Source: Clitopilus passeckerianus (Eukaryota; Basidiomycota; Agaricomycetes; Agaricales; Entolomataceae). Taken from it: a stretch of 64,000 bases of DNA. The notes under the pieces are model-generated. The model was not told where the DNA came from. It saw nothing but the letters and a program-made list of their open reading frames with translations, and made no database searches. The stretch is from positions 310,001 to 374,000 of the forward strand of contig CALYLX010000097.1 in assembly GCA_944990035.1 (NCBI GenBank), in the 5' to 3' direction. Shown here one piece after another: positions 35,870-48,042 of this stretch; position 1 is the stretch's first letter; the number at the start of each line of letters is the position of its first letter. Made by a program: the position numbers and the translations under genes.

Positions 35870-38110
35870 CTGCTTCTCGCAAGTTCGCGAGACGGCCAGA
35901 AGTGTGCTGCACACGTATCAGCAGTGGCGGCAAGTCACAACGCCTTAAGAGTAGAGCTAGCTGGCGGGCTGATCAATGAGTCTCGAAGTTGTTCTTTCGG
36001 ACGATACACAAGGTCGGTTCCCTGTGCACATAATAATTTCGAGCTATACTCACCAGACCCCGACAGGCCTGTGACCACCTCAACAGCTAAACTGCCGATT
36101 ATCTTGACTTGACCTGTCCCAAGCATCTCCTCTTGTGAGGAGCACCGTGACACCAGCTCTACGAGGCTCATCATGAAAGGGACCGAGACATGGTCGGCCG
36201 GCTCAGTACTCTGTTCATCTTCGTAAGTTGCAAATTCTTAAACACTCATCGCATTTCCTAATCCAGTTTAAAGTACAGCGTCCCCACGAACTCACAAGTC
36301 ATCCCGAAAAATATCGTCCAACGATTCTACGTCGATTGGTACGGCGTTCAGACCCCAGGCGTCTCCAGGTACGTCTTTCGACCCACGACGGTTGCTTGGC
36401 CTAACAAACTACTCTTCTAGACGCAATATGGGCAAGGTTATGCAATCCCAAAGCGACCTCTTGAGGAGATACACCCCTTTCTGTGACGAAGAGGAGCGGC
36501 CCTTGACTTGACGAAGAAGAAATCCGCACGAATACCCCAGCCAGCGTCCTGGCTTTAACCAACCGCTACCGTTGCATCCTGCACGACCCTCTTCTACCCC
36601 TGCATACGGTGGCTGTGCCATGCCCAGAGCCTGTCGGGATGGGTTTTCTTGCCCAAAAGACCAAGCTACACTTGCCGTGCCCAGATTCCGCATCTTAGTG
36701 ACCTCGCACCACCACCACATCATTTTGGAATCCATCCCATGCGGGTTACCCTCACGATCACGAAAATTGATGCTTAGACACACCCGATGTCTGTGCTGTT
36801 CGAGCACGAACTCCCAGACCTGGTACCTCTTGCAAAACCACCCTTGAAGCCGATGTACCTGGGGATCAGGCTCGAAGAGCTGAGATGCATCGGAGAATCG
36901 AACCGTGGGCACCTATCGCTTGGAGAAGGTAGTTGTCCAGGGGATGCGTAGAGGGCTAGAGGTCGGTGCTCAATTCCCAACGAGCCCCGACATCCTAGTT
37001 CCTGGGATAGCGTGGCTGTCCGTGCAGCGCCTTTGCATGCCTCCTCGTAGCCGGCGACCCGTTGGATGACCTTGGCGCGAACTCCGGGCTTAGGCACCTG
37101 TTCAAAGCCATCCTCGAAGCTATTATTCGTGCGCGCCACCCCCGAAGTGAAGAGCCCGGAAACACCACAGAGGCGTAGCAGTCGTCGTAAGGGTGTATGG
37201 AATGCGGGAGTACATTTCCGAATTCTGAATTCCGATATGGCAGTTCTCTGTGGAGGAACGGAAGCAGGAGAGGATGGGAAGCACCATTGCTGCAAGTGTT
37301 GACGAGTTAGGTCGGCCAACCAACTGAACCACGCGATTATGTTGCCTTCCGTCTGTCGTGACCTCGCTGGCTGTAGTCTTCCACTCTTTCGACCGAAACT
37401 GCACTATAGTTCGCCTGGTTTCAAGACAACCTGCTCGATTATCCTCACCTCCACCATCAGCCCTTGCGGAACTCTCGTTGGTGACGAGCCAGTTGCTCAA
37501 ACTGTGACCGTCAGGAATCGGGCACGCCTATGCCGATCATATGGCATCGTTGAAGAGGTTAAAATGGCGGCAGGAAGCACCAGAGGTTTGGTAAATGGAC
37601 CTGGCGCAGTGTGGCGAAGGCAAGCTTCTACCAGGAGAACGTCGCCTCGATACTCGTCATAGGCAAAATATCAAGGGTTCAACGTTCAATCACCATCACT
37701 TTGTTGCTCAACTCTCCGGCTTACTTCAGACCACCATTATGCGGGCAGCGTTGAAATGGCTCAGATAGCGCGAGGAACACCGTAGAACCGTAAGAATTTC
37801 GAAAAAACCATTTGTACATGATACAATCGCTGCAAATATATCAAACACTAGTTGTAGAACGATTTGAGACCACAGGCTGTTGAGAGAAAAGGGACGACAT
37901 ATGCAAATGTGTATAGGAGGCATAGTGGATTCGAGGCGATAGGCTTTCGAGAGGAAGAGGACGACATATGTAAATCAGGAAGCATAGTAAAGAACGGGAG
38001 CTATGGTACAGATGAAAGGGGAAGGGGGGAGAATATCTTCAACGCCTAAACGTCTTGATCACTAAGTATCCGAAAATCTGAGGCAGTTGACAACTCACCT
38101 TAAAACTACC
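35870..38110. other. No gene firmly supported
   Basis: Near 36190-36490 (+) three short exons with good borders (GTAAGT/CTAATCCAG and GTACGT/CTTCTAG) could be spliced into an open frame of about 65 codons, but I recognise no protein. The rest shows nothing. Confidence 0.3.
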
Positions 38111-39850
38111 TTGGATGTATCGGTCCTACTTTATAAACCGGAGAACTGGCTTCTTCAGACTGTGCTGAGAGGGCAGCTTGAACCACTCCTCAGTGACTAC
38201 CCTCGACAGCTGGTCCCGGTTGTAGCCCAGCAAGATCGCCAGGTAAGATGACCCCCAGTCGTCCGAAATGTGTCCGAGAATAGCCATTTCGAGCCGGTCG
38301 TATTGAGATATGTTGCGCGTGTCTACGTTACACTTCCCCAGACCCTGGACATCCACCAACACACTATGGAATGAAGAAACCTTAGGGGGGAGTGTCACGC
38401 TATAAACTGGGAGCCGTATACGCAATCCGCGATTTGTCATCGAATAAGTTTGGTTGATAGAGTCGCTGATCGAGTTGAAACTCCAGCCCCATTGCTGTGA
38501 CGTAGGCAATGGACGGAATGGCTGGAATGAGAGGGGTAAGAAGGAGTCAGGGCCTGCCGCTAGCATGCTGTTCTCGACAGATGGCTGCCCCCGCCAAGCA
38601 AACAATCCCATGTCGTCACTACGCCGGAGGATTTCCACCTGCAACCTATAAAACGCCATGTTGCCTTCGCCGTAGGCAATTGAGAGTGGGATATTCAACA
38701 AGCCGATAAGACAATAAGCAATGTCTTCGATCCGTGTTGTTCGCCTTTTCGAGACCCAGACAAGGGCCTCCCTGGCGTGTTTAATCCCTGGCGTGAAGTC
38801 GAGAAGCGGGTCGATGGGTATCCTGGTAATTTTGGAGATCCGTTCCCAGAGAGGAACCTTCAAGACATCATCGGGTACTTTGTCATTGTCGTTCACATCA
38901 CTTCGCTTGGGGGTGATGCGCCGCCACGATTTCCCGAAGAACAGCACTCGTTTCGGGGCCAAGAGCTCCTGTAGAGTCCAGCCCCTAGTGAACCACGGGT
39001 CGTGCTGAAGGGTCTTCAAGGAAGTGTGTCTGCAAGGTGCACGATGCAGATCCTGGAGTTTCGGTACCAGTTGAACATTGACCGTATGGACTCCTCGAGT
39101 TCGGCGCTCCTGCTCTTGTCTATACACCCAGTGTCGAACCAGACAAATTGGCAACCTTGCTGCGAAGCAATATGGCAAAATTCGACGACCTTGACCAAGT
39201 CCGGGCAGCTGTCTTGTAGAATAGGAGACATCCTATCACAAAACTCCTTCATAACCTCAAGTAACCCGACTTGGAGATCCCGCCCATCCGTATCTGCCTC
39301 GCTTGTGAAGTTGCTCACGCTGCCTAGGATCTGTGCGCTGGTTTGTGGCTTGTGCGAAGATCTACCGTCCATCAAGCTCCGGAATCCGTCGGTACCCAGT
39401 TTCTCGAATGTGAAGATGTCCTGAAAATTCAGTTCACCCTTCTCAAGCCATCGATGAGAGAAAATGGCGTATGGAGTGCGTTCCATGATCCACTCCTTTG
39501 CATGACTCTGGACATCCCTCTCGGTTTTAATCCTCCACCCACTGCGTTTGTCCTCTGATAAATACCCCTCGATGAAGTCGGTAATGGTGCTCTGCAAAAC
39601 CGCTTTGATAGCGGGCCGGCGAAGTAGCTTCATGTCTTCGAGGTAAAGAAGATAAATTGGAAGTTGGTTTTGAATGTGTTCATCGATGACATTGTGCATG
39701 GCTTGAGCAGAAAAAAGCGGTTAATGGAGTCTGAGCTGGCCCTAACTTGAAGGAAATTCAACATGCCTTCAAGATGTCGATTCTTCGAGATGGGAGACAG
39801 TCAGATATTGTTAGTACTCGCCACACATCAAAGTAATAGGGTTGAAATAC

Positions 39851-42800
39851 CCGCTGAAATGAATAGAGGTGCCCACACAGAAAGCCTTTGCTCAACTAGT
39901 GGGTTTGACAGACGCGAGGAGTATGACACACCAACTGCAGGAGCAAAGAGGGAACAATCATAAGCAAAGGGTGCATATTCGTGAAAGACGTGCTTACTTC
40001 CTAAAGACGCAGACACGTAGAAGTATGGTGAGTACAGATACGTCGATAGTCCCAGTTCAAGTTGTCATACCGTCTACAAACCCAGAGAGGTGGGACACGG
40101 TCAGTGAACGGATATCAATACTTGACAGATTGACCTACGATCTTAAATAACAAAAACGCACGATCGTGAGAAGTGCATGGGTTTTTGTGCTTAATAACGT
40201 CACATACCCTCTGTCGGCATGGAGGCAGATGTCAGTGGTCAGCGGATGACAACACATGCCCCATGAATTGATGTACTGCCTAAAGATGGGAAGGCAGAGT
40301 ATAATGGTAAGTGGATGAATATGCATACTCGATTCACGCACCTCCTAAGGGACAAAGGCAAACAATAACAGTGAGCGAATGAATGTGCATAATTGATCTA
40401 TTCACACACTTCCTGAAGATGCGAAGGCAAAAACCCAGGGTAAGTGAACGAATGTGCATACTTAATCCATTCACGTACGATCTGAAGATGCGAAGGCAGA
40501 GAGTCATAAGCAAGTGGATGGATGTTCATAGTCAACCCATTCACGTACTCGCTGAAGATTCAGAGGCGGAGAATCATGGTAAGTGGGTGAGTGTGCATGC
40601 TCGATCATTCACGTACATTCTGAAGATGGTCAGGCCAACAATTATGGTAAGTGGACAAATGCGCATCCTTGATCTAATCACATACCTCCTGAAGATGGGA
40701 AGATGTACAATCATGGTAAACAGATGAATGTGCATACTCAACCAGTGCATGTACCTCCTGAAGATGCATAGGTAGATAACTATGGTAAGCAAATGAATGT
40801 GCATGCTCGATCCATTCACGTACTTGCTAAAGATGAAAAGATAGAGAATCATGGTAAGTGAATGAATGTTCATACTCGATGGATTTACGCACGATCTGAA
40901 GGTGTGATGTTATGGTGAAGAATAATAATGAATGGGTGTATGTGCATACTCAATCCCTTCACGTACGATCTGAAGACGGCCCATGGGGAGGCGGAAAATC
41001 ATGGTAAGCGCATCAATATGCACACTCAAACTATTCCCATACAAACTGAAGGTGCGAAGGCAAAAAATCAACGTAAGCAGATGAATGTGCATACTCGATT
41101 CATTCATGTACCTCCTGAAGATGCGAAGGCAGATAACCATGGTAATGAATGTGCCTGCTTGACCCATGCACGTGCTCGCTGAAGATGCCAAGGCGGAGGA
41201 TTATGGTAAGTGCAGGGATATGCATACTTAATCAATTTGCATACTTTCTAAAGACGCAAAAGCGGACAATGATAATCAGTGGATGAATGTGCATACCAGA
41301 TCCATTGGCGTACTCTCTGAAGATGGCCAGGCAGACAATCATCATGATGGTAAGCCATGGATGTGCCTACTCAATCAATTCACATACATTCTAAAGAGGG
41401 GAAGGCAGGTAGTTATGTTAACATAAATGTGCATATTCTATTGATCCACGTACCTCCTGAAGATTCAAAGTGGAAGATTGTCTTAAGGGAATGAATGTGT
41501 ATACTTGGTCTGGTCACATACTTCCTGAGAATGCAGAGGCAGACAATGATGGTAAGTGGCTGAATGTGCCTAGTCACTCCATTGACATACTCTCTGAAGA
41601 TGGGCCGGTAGACAATCATCGTAAGTCCATGAATGTGCCTACTCGATCCATCCATGTACTTTCTGAGGTTCCGATGAGAAATAATCATGATAAGTGAATG
41701 AATGTGCAAGGTCAATTTATTGAGGTACCCTCTGAAGATGTGCAGGGCAGACAATCATTATGGGTGCATGGGTGTGCATAGTTAATCAATTCACGTACAT
41801 TCTGAATGTGCGATGGGATAGAATCATAGTAAGCAGATGAATGTGCATACTTGATCAGTTCACGTACCTCCTGAACAGGCCAAGGCGGAGAATCATGGTA
41901 AGTGGATGAATATCCATGCTCGATTGATGCACGTACCTCCTGAAGTTGGATAGGCGGAGAATTGTGATAAGTTAATGGAGGTGCACACATCATCATTTGC
42001 GTACCTCCTGAAGATGGGTAGGTGTAAAATCCTGTTAAATGCATGAATCTGCATACTTGATTTATTCACTCACCTCCTGGAGATGGGAAAACAGATCCAG
42101 ACAATCACGTTAAGTGCATGAATGTGCATACTCAATCTATTCACGCACTCTCTGAAGATGCGAAGGTGGACAATTCTGGTAAGTGCGTGAGTATGCATAC
42201 TCGGTCGATTCACGTACTGTCTGAAGAGGGGCCAGGCAGACAATCATTGTAAGTGTATAAATGTGCATACTCAATCTGTCAACGTACTTCCTGAAGAAGC
42301 AAAAACAGATAATCGTGGTAAGCGCATGAATGTGTATACTCGACCCATTCATGTACAAACTGAAGATGCAAAGCCGTAAAATCATGGTAAGTACGTGAAT
42401 GTGCAGAGTCAATCCATTCACGTACACTCTGCAGAGTGGAAGGCGTACAATCATGGTCAGTGTACGAATGTGCATATTCAATCGGTGCATATACCTCCTG
42501 AAGATGTGAAGGCGGACAATCCTTGTAAGTGAATGAATGTGCATACTCGATCCATTCACGTACGCCCTGTTCAAAGGTGGACAATCATGGTAAGCACATC
42601 AATGTGCACACTTGATTCATTCACATACAAACTGAAGATGCAAAGGCGGACGATCCTCGTAAGTGAATGAATGTGCACAATTGACCCATTCACGTACTTT
42701 CTGAAGATGCAAAGGCAGACAATCATGGTCAGTGCGTGAATGTGAATAATCAATTCTTTCACCTACTCTCTAAAGAAGCAAAGGCGTACAATCATGGTCA

Positions 42801-43529
42801 GTGCATGAACGTGCACACTTGATCCATTTACGTACTCTCTGAAGAAGCAAAGGCGGACAATCATGGTAGGCGTATGAATGTGCAAACTCGACCCATTCAC
42901 ATACAAAATGAAGATGCGGAAGAGGAGAATCAAAGTAAGTGGATCATGTTCGTACTTGATCCATTCACGTACGTCCTGACAATAGGAAAGCAGACAATTC
43001 CGGTAAGGACATGAATGTGCATAATCCATTCAGCCACATACGAACTGAAAATGCGAAAGTGCAGAACTGTGGTAAGTTCGTGAATGTACATATGTACATA
43101 GTCAATCCATTCACGTACTATCTGAAGATGAGAAGGCGTACAATCATGGTAAGTGCACGAATGTGTATACTCGATTGATTCATGTACCTCCTGAAGGTGC
43201 GAAGGTGGCCAATCTTGGTAAGTGTATGAACGTGCCTACTTGATCAATTCACGTACTTCCTGAAGACGAGAAGGCGTAAAATTGGGGGTGAATGTGCATA
43301 GTCAATTCATTCACGTACTCTCTAAAGATGTGAAGGCAGACAATGGTGATTAGTGGATGAATGTGCGTACTAAAGCCATTGACGTACGATCTGAAGATGG
43401 GAAGGCATACAATCATGAATGAATTTGCATACTCAGTAACTCAATCGGTTCACGCACATCCTAAAGATGCGACGGCAGCCACTTCTGGTGAGTGCATGAA
43501 TGTGCATACTGGATCCATTCAAGTACCTC
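39851..43529 (-). repeat. Array 2, proximal block: 54 single-codon units of about 69 bp
   Basis: Spacing is 69 bp for about half the units. Introns are much more alike than in array 1 (minus-strand pattern GTACGTGAATNGATCGAGTA ... CACTTACCATGATTGTC ... CATCTTCAG). Triplets from 43527 downward: GAG, GAT, ATC, AGA, GAA, GAG, ATA, TTC, GAC, TTT (42905, acceptor CAT instead of CAG), AGA, AGA, AAA, TTT, GGC, GAG, AGT, TTT, GAA, ACA, AGA, GAG, GAG, GAG, GAG, AAT, AGG, AAA, AGA, GAA, GAG, AAT, AGA, AAA, CGA (41176, GC donor), GAG, TTT, ATC, ATC, CAA, GAG, GAG, AAT, CGA, ATC, GAA, GAG, GCA, AGG, ATC, ACG, GAA, TTG, CGG. The last two (39932, 39851) equal those of array 1. The coded residues are strongly E/R/K/F-biased. 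Confidence 0.85.
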
Positions 43530-43563
43530 CTGATGACGTCGCAGCACACAACCTTTGTAAGTA

Positions 43564-45170
43564 CAGTGGGCAACAAAACCCTTCCAATGTTTGCTACTTT
43601 TCCAAAGATGTGTTAATAGCTAATGAAATAAATTATGCAAAATCTTGAAAATAATATATATCATAGTTCAATGTCTTGGCTTGATGCTGACATAACCCTG
43701 AGGCTGTGCTTCCACTTTTAGCAGGTGTTTCACACAGTACAAGGTGGTGACCTATTGGAAGGGTTTTGTTGCTACTGATTTTAAAAACAGAAATACATTA
43801 ATTTTAGTACTTAGTCCACTTTCCCTTAGCATCAACTACTGCCTGAATCCTTCTAGGCATTGACTCTATTAAGTTCTGGCACACCTCTGCTGGAATAGCA
43901 TTCCAAACCTTCTCTACTCTTGCCCAAAGCTCTAATACTCTATTAGGTGGAGAATTATACTTGCTAAGCTCTTTTTTGACATGAACCCAAAGATGTTCAA
44001 TAGGGTTCATATCAGGAGAGTTTGCTGGCCAGATTAGAACCTTCATTTTGTGGTGTTTAAATTATTCCTTGGCCATGTTGATGGTGTGCTTGGGGTCATT
44101 GTCCTGCTGAAAAATCATATCCTTCACTTTTACCTTATAGTACTTTAGGCTAGCCTGAAGTTCCTCCTCCAGGATTGAAGTGTAAAGGACCTTGTCCATG
44201 GTACCTTCAATTTTGGTAGCATATCCAACCCCATCCCATCCCATACAGCCCCACATCATAATATTTCCTCCTCCAAATTTCCGGGTTTCTTTGATGTGTC
44301 GCTTGTTAAGCCCCTCCTCCTTCCCTGCCCATACTCTCTCATTCCCATCTGCCCCAAACCGGTTGATTTTAGTCTCATCAGACCAATAGACCTTCTTCCA
44401 ATCATCTACAGTCCACTCTTTATGCCTCTCTGCACACTCCTTCCGTGCACGAATATGCTTCTGGTCAAGTGCAGATCGTTTCACCTTTCTGAAGGACTTC
44501 CAACCAGTGATTTTGAGGCCCCTGCATACTGTCTGAGGTGTGACAGTTGTGTTGGTAATATCTTGAAGAACTCTAGCAGCTTGGACAGCTGTAGAAATCT
44601 TGCCCATGCACATATTGAGTTTTGTGTATTTGATGTTGGCAGGCGTAAGCTTGGGAGGACGGCCACCAGATAACTTGGAAAGGTGAGAACAGTGCTTATC
44701 ACGTATTCTGCTAATAGAAGCAAGGCCAATACCAGTCTTTTTATGAATATGAGTGGCAGAGAGGCCAGTATGAAGCAGTTCAATGACATGGGTAGTCTGA
44801 GCCTTGGTGAGAGCATGCATGATGGGTTGGGGGCAAAGCAGCACTTGGGTCAGCTGTATATATAGTGTACTGACACTCTAGTCACATGACCTTGTTGACT
44901 ACTATCAACAAACTCGAGTATCATGTGACTTATCACATGATTACTAGATTCAAAACACCTAGCAACAAAACCCTTCCAATAGGTCACCACCTTGTACTGT
45001 GTGAAACACCTGCTAAAAGTGGAAGCACAGCCTCAGGGTTATGTCAGCATCAAGCCAAGACATTGAACTATGATATATATTATTTTCAAGATTTTGCATA
45101 ATTTATTTCATTAGCTATTAACACATCTTTGGAAAAGTAGCAAACATTGGAAGGGTTTTGTTGCCCACTG
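43564..45170 (-). mobile_element. Tc1-like transposon copy A (1607 bp)
   Basis: Ends CAGTGGGCAACAAAACCCTT and its inverse are flanked by TA on both sides (43562-43563, 45171-45172). Long terminal arms (about 210-230 bp) include an internal inverted copy of the GCAACAAAACCCTTCC block. Removing the element leaves exactly 69 bp between array codons 43527 and 45205, so it inserted inside one array intron. It is the same length as copy B. Confidence 0.85.
43804..44844 (-). pseudogene. Tc1-like transposase, copy A, nonsense-mutated
   Basis: Near-identical to the intact transposase of copy B (HTH then DDE with WSDETKINRFG, IFQQDNDPKHT, SPDMNPIEHLW), but a TAA at 44062-44064 splits it. The local differences (Trp, Asp and Arg codons hit in a run of about 20 bp) are mostly G-to-A on the coding strand. 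Likely unable to make full transposase. Confidence 0.8.
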
Positions 45171-45204
45171 TAGATGGATGTGCAAACTCAATTGATTTAC
45201 GTAC

Positions 45205-45893
45205 GAACTGTGGATTTGAAGCCATATAATCATGGTAAGTGAATGGGCATATGGTTGATCGATCCACGTACTCTCTGATGTTGCGACGTGGACAATTATG
45301 GTAAGCAGATGAATATGCATACTTGGTCCATTCACTTACACCCTGAAGATGCGAAGGTGGGTGATCATAGTAAATGCATGAGTTGGCATGCCCAATTGAT
45401 TCACACACCACCTGAAATGCAAAGGCGGACGGTTACCGTAAGTGCATGAATATCCATACTCGATAGATTCACGTACAAACTGAAGATGTGAAGGCAGGTG
45501 GCTATAGTAAGTCAATGAATGTCCATAGTCGATAGATTCACATACTCTCTGAAGATGCAAAGGTGGACAATGATGGTCAGTGCCTGAATGTGTATACTCG
45601 AGAGGTCCACATACAAGCTGAAGCTGCCAAGGCAGACAATCATGGTAAGTCATGAATGTGCCTACTCGATTGATCCACGTACAGACTGAAGTTGGGAAGG
45701 CCGAGAATTAAGGTAAATACATGAAAGTGCACACTCGGTCCACTTTACGTACTCTCTGAATGTGCAAAGGCAGACAATTACGGTAAGTGCCTGAATGTGT
45801 ATACTCGAGAGGTCCACATACAAGCTGAAGATGCAAAGGCGGTTAACCATGCTCAGTGAATGAATGTTCATACTCGACCGATTCACATACCAA
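45205..45893 (-). repeat. Array 2, middle block: 11 units
   Basis: Continuation of the array between transposon copy A and the gypsy/Tc1 nest. Triplets from 45891 downward: TTG, CTT, AGA, TCT, CTT, AGA, TTT, GTG, GGT, AGA, TTC. Spacing is 67-70 bp and the same intron borders are kept. Confidence 0.85.
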
Positions 45894-46189
45894 CTGAAGA
45901 TGTGTTACAGTTACCTTGGATACGCATCCGGACTCTTTTTCCCTTCTTACTAATTCACTGTTACTACTTCAGCCCACTTACATTTACTTGATTACTCTAC
46001 AGTGCTGTGCATTACTCATCCCTCTTACATTGATTATTCAGTATTCTCACGATCGTGAGATACTTGTACTATATTTACTCATCATGACTCATAGTGACTC
46101 TTACCCCGACTCGCTCTAAGTCATACTTATTTTTACTTACACAGCATTGCTGTGCAATGCCCAACCCTTAGCCCTATCAGTCTTGTATA

Positions 46190-47796
46190 CAGTGGGCAAC
46201 AAAACCCTTCCAATGTTTGCTACTTTTTCAAAGATGTGTTAATAGCTGATGGAATAAATTATGTAAAATCTTGGAAATAATATATATCATAGTTCAATGT
46301 CTTGGCTTGATGCTGACATAACCCTGAGGCTGTGCTTCCACTTTTAGCAGGTGTTTCACACAGTACAAGGTGGTGACCTATTGGAAGGGTTTTGTTGCTA
46401 CTGATTTTGAAAGCAGAAATACATGGATTTTAGTACTTAGTCCACTTTCCCTTGGCCTCAACTACTGCCTGAATCCTTCTAGGCATTGACTCTATTAAGT
46501 TCTGGCACACCTCTGCTGGAATAGCATTCCAAACCTTCTCCACCCTTGCCCAAAGTTCTAATACTCCACTAGGTGGAGAATTGTACTTGCTAAGCTCTTT
46601 TTTGACATGAACCCAAAGATGTTCAATAGGGTTCATATCAGGAGAGTTTGCTGGCCAGATTAGAACCTTCATCCTGTGGTCTTCAAACCATTCCTTGGCC
46701 ATGTTGCTGGTGTGCTTGGGGTCGTTATCCTGCTGGAAAATCATATCCTTCACTTTTACCTTATAGTACTTCAGGCTATCCTGAAGTTCCTCCTCCAGAA
46801 TTGAAGTGTAAAGGACCTTGTCCATAGTACCTTCAATTCTTGTAGCATATCCAACCCCATCCCACCCCATACAGCCCCACATCATAATATTTCCTCCTCC
46901 AAATTTCCGGGTTTCTTTGACACGTCGCTTGTTAAGCCCCTCCTCCTTCCCTGCCCATACTCTCTCATTCCCATCTGCCCCAAACCGGTTGATTTTAGTC
47001 TCATCAGACCAATAGACCTTCTTCCAATCATCTACAGTCCACTCTTTATGCCTCTCTGCACACTCCTTCCGTGCACGAATATGCTTCTGGTCAAGTGCAG
47101 GTCGTTTCACCTTTCTGAAGGACTTCCAACCAGTGTTTTTGAGGTTTCTGCGTACTGTCTGTGGTGTGACAGTTGTGTTGGTAATATCTTGAAGAACTCT
47201 AGCAGCCTGAACAGCTGTAGAAATCTTGCCCATGCGCATGTTGAGTTTTGTATATTTGATGTTGGCAGGTGTAAGCTTGGGAGGACAGCCACCAGATGAC
47301 TTGGGAAGGTGAGAACAGTGCTTGTCACGTATTCTGCTGATAGAAGCAAGGCCAATTCCAGTCTCTTTATGGATATGAGTGGCAGAGAGGCCAGTATGAA
47401 GCAGTTCAATGACATGAGTAGTTTGAGCCTTAGTGAGAGTGCGCATAATGGGTTGGGGGCAAAGCAGCACTTGGGTCAGCTGTATATATAGTGTACTGAC
47501 ACTCTAGTCACATGACTTTGTTGACTACAATCAACAAACTCAAGTATCATGTGATAAGTCACATGATTACTGGATTCAGAACAACTAGCAACAAAACCCT
47601 TCCAATGGGTCACCACCTTGTACTGTGTGAAACACCTGCTAAAAGTGGAAGTACAGCCTCAGAGTTATGTCAGCATCAAGCCAAAACATTGAACTATGAT
47701 ATATATTATTTCCAAGATTTTACATAATTTATTCCATCAGCTATTAACACATCTTTGAAAAAGTAGCAAACATTGGAAGGGTTTTGTTGCCCACTG
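46190..47796 (-). mobile_element. Tc1-like transposon copy B (1607 bp)
   Basis: Termini and length equal those of copy A. TA is duplicated at 46188-46189 and 47797-47798. It sits inside the presumed 5' LTR/leader of the gypsy element, so it arrived after that element. Confidence 0.85.
46430..47470 (-). CDS. Tc1-like transposase, intact
   Basis: 346 residues. The N-terminal helix-turn-helix region (THVIELLHTGLSATHIHKET, then SGGCPPKLT) binds the terminal repeats. The DDE catalytic core has Asp in YWSDETKINRFG, Asp in IFQQDNDPKHTS and Glu in SPDMNPIEHLW. It acts in the nucleus, cutting at TA targets. No stop or frameshift is present, and the element has both ends, so it may be active. An open frame on the opposite strand is a shadow. 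Confidence 0.9.
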   Translation of the reverse strand: MLLCPQPIMRTLTKAQTTHVIELLHTGLSATHIHKETGIGLASISRIRDKHCSHLPKSSGGCPPKLTPANIKYTKLNMRMGKISTAVQAARVLQDITNTTVTPQTVRRNLKNTGWKSFRKVKRPALDQKHIRARKECAERHKEWTVDDWKKVYWSDETKINRFGADGNERVWAGKEEGLNKRRVKETRKFGGGNIMMWGCMGWDGVGYATRIEGTMDKVLYTSILEEELQDSLKYYKVKVKDMIFQQDNDPKHTSNMAKEWFEDHRMKVLIWPANSPDMNPIEHLWVHVKKELSKYNSPPSGVLELWARVEKVWNAIPAEVCQNLIESMPRRIQAVVEAKGKWTKY

Positions 47797-48042
47797 TAAA
47801 TACTTTCACGCTTTTGGTCTTGCTTCCCCAGCTTGACCTAAAAGCCTATACATCGCTATTTGCTTTAACTTCGACTTGCTCGATTACTCTCGCTTGTCTC
47901 TACAAAGGCTGGTAGAAGACTGAGCAGCTGAACCCTTGATACTTGTTTAAGCGAGTAGCGATACTAGCTTAATAAAAGGTCAAGCTGATCTGATAGCCCA
48001 CTCATCGCAAGCATAGGCCACAACCACCAACCACCCGACTGC

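Noticed and set aside
36190..36490. Small three-exon gene on the plus strand
   Set aside because: The splice borders look good, but two different frames look protein-like and no homology is recognised. Left uncalled.
20613..45893. Arrays as CRISPR
   Set aside because: The unit is eukaryotic, about 69 bp with variable introns and no constant-repeat/unique-spacer pattern, and there are no cas genes.
20613..45893. Arrays as ordinary minisatellites without function
   Set aside because: Possible for array 2 alone, but it does not explain conserved borders with variable triplets in array 1, lengths in multiples of three, absence of stops, or the shared ATG and F-D-W-K start.
39951..45900. Plus-strand reading of the arrays: GTAAGT donors and AAG acceptors bounding about 21-nt exons
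   Set aside because: In array 2 the plus strand also shows GTAAGT in most units, but in the diverged array 1 it is often missing (for example 20620-20680 and 20700-20750), while the minus-strand YAG-N3-GT core is kept. The leader and HET ORF are also on the minus strand. The plus-strand GTAAG is best read as the complement of the branch-site box.
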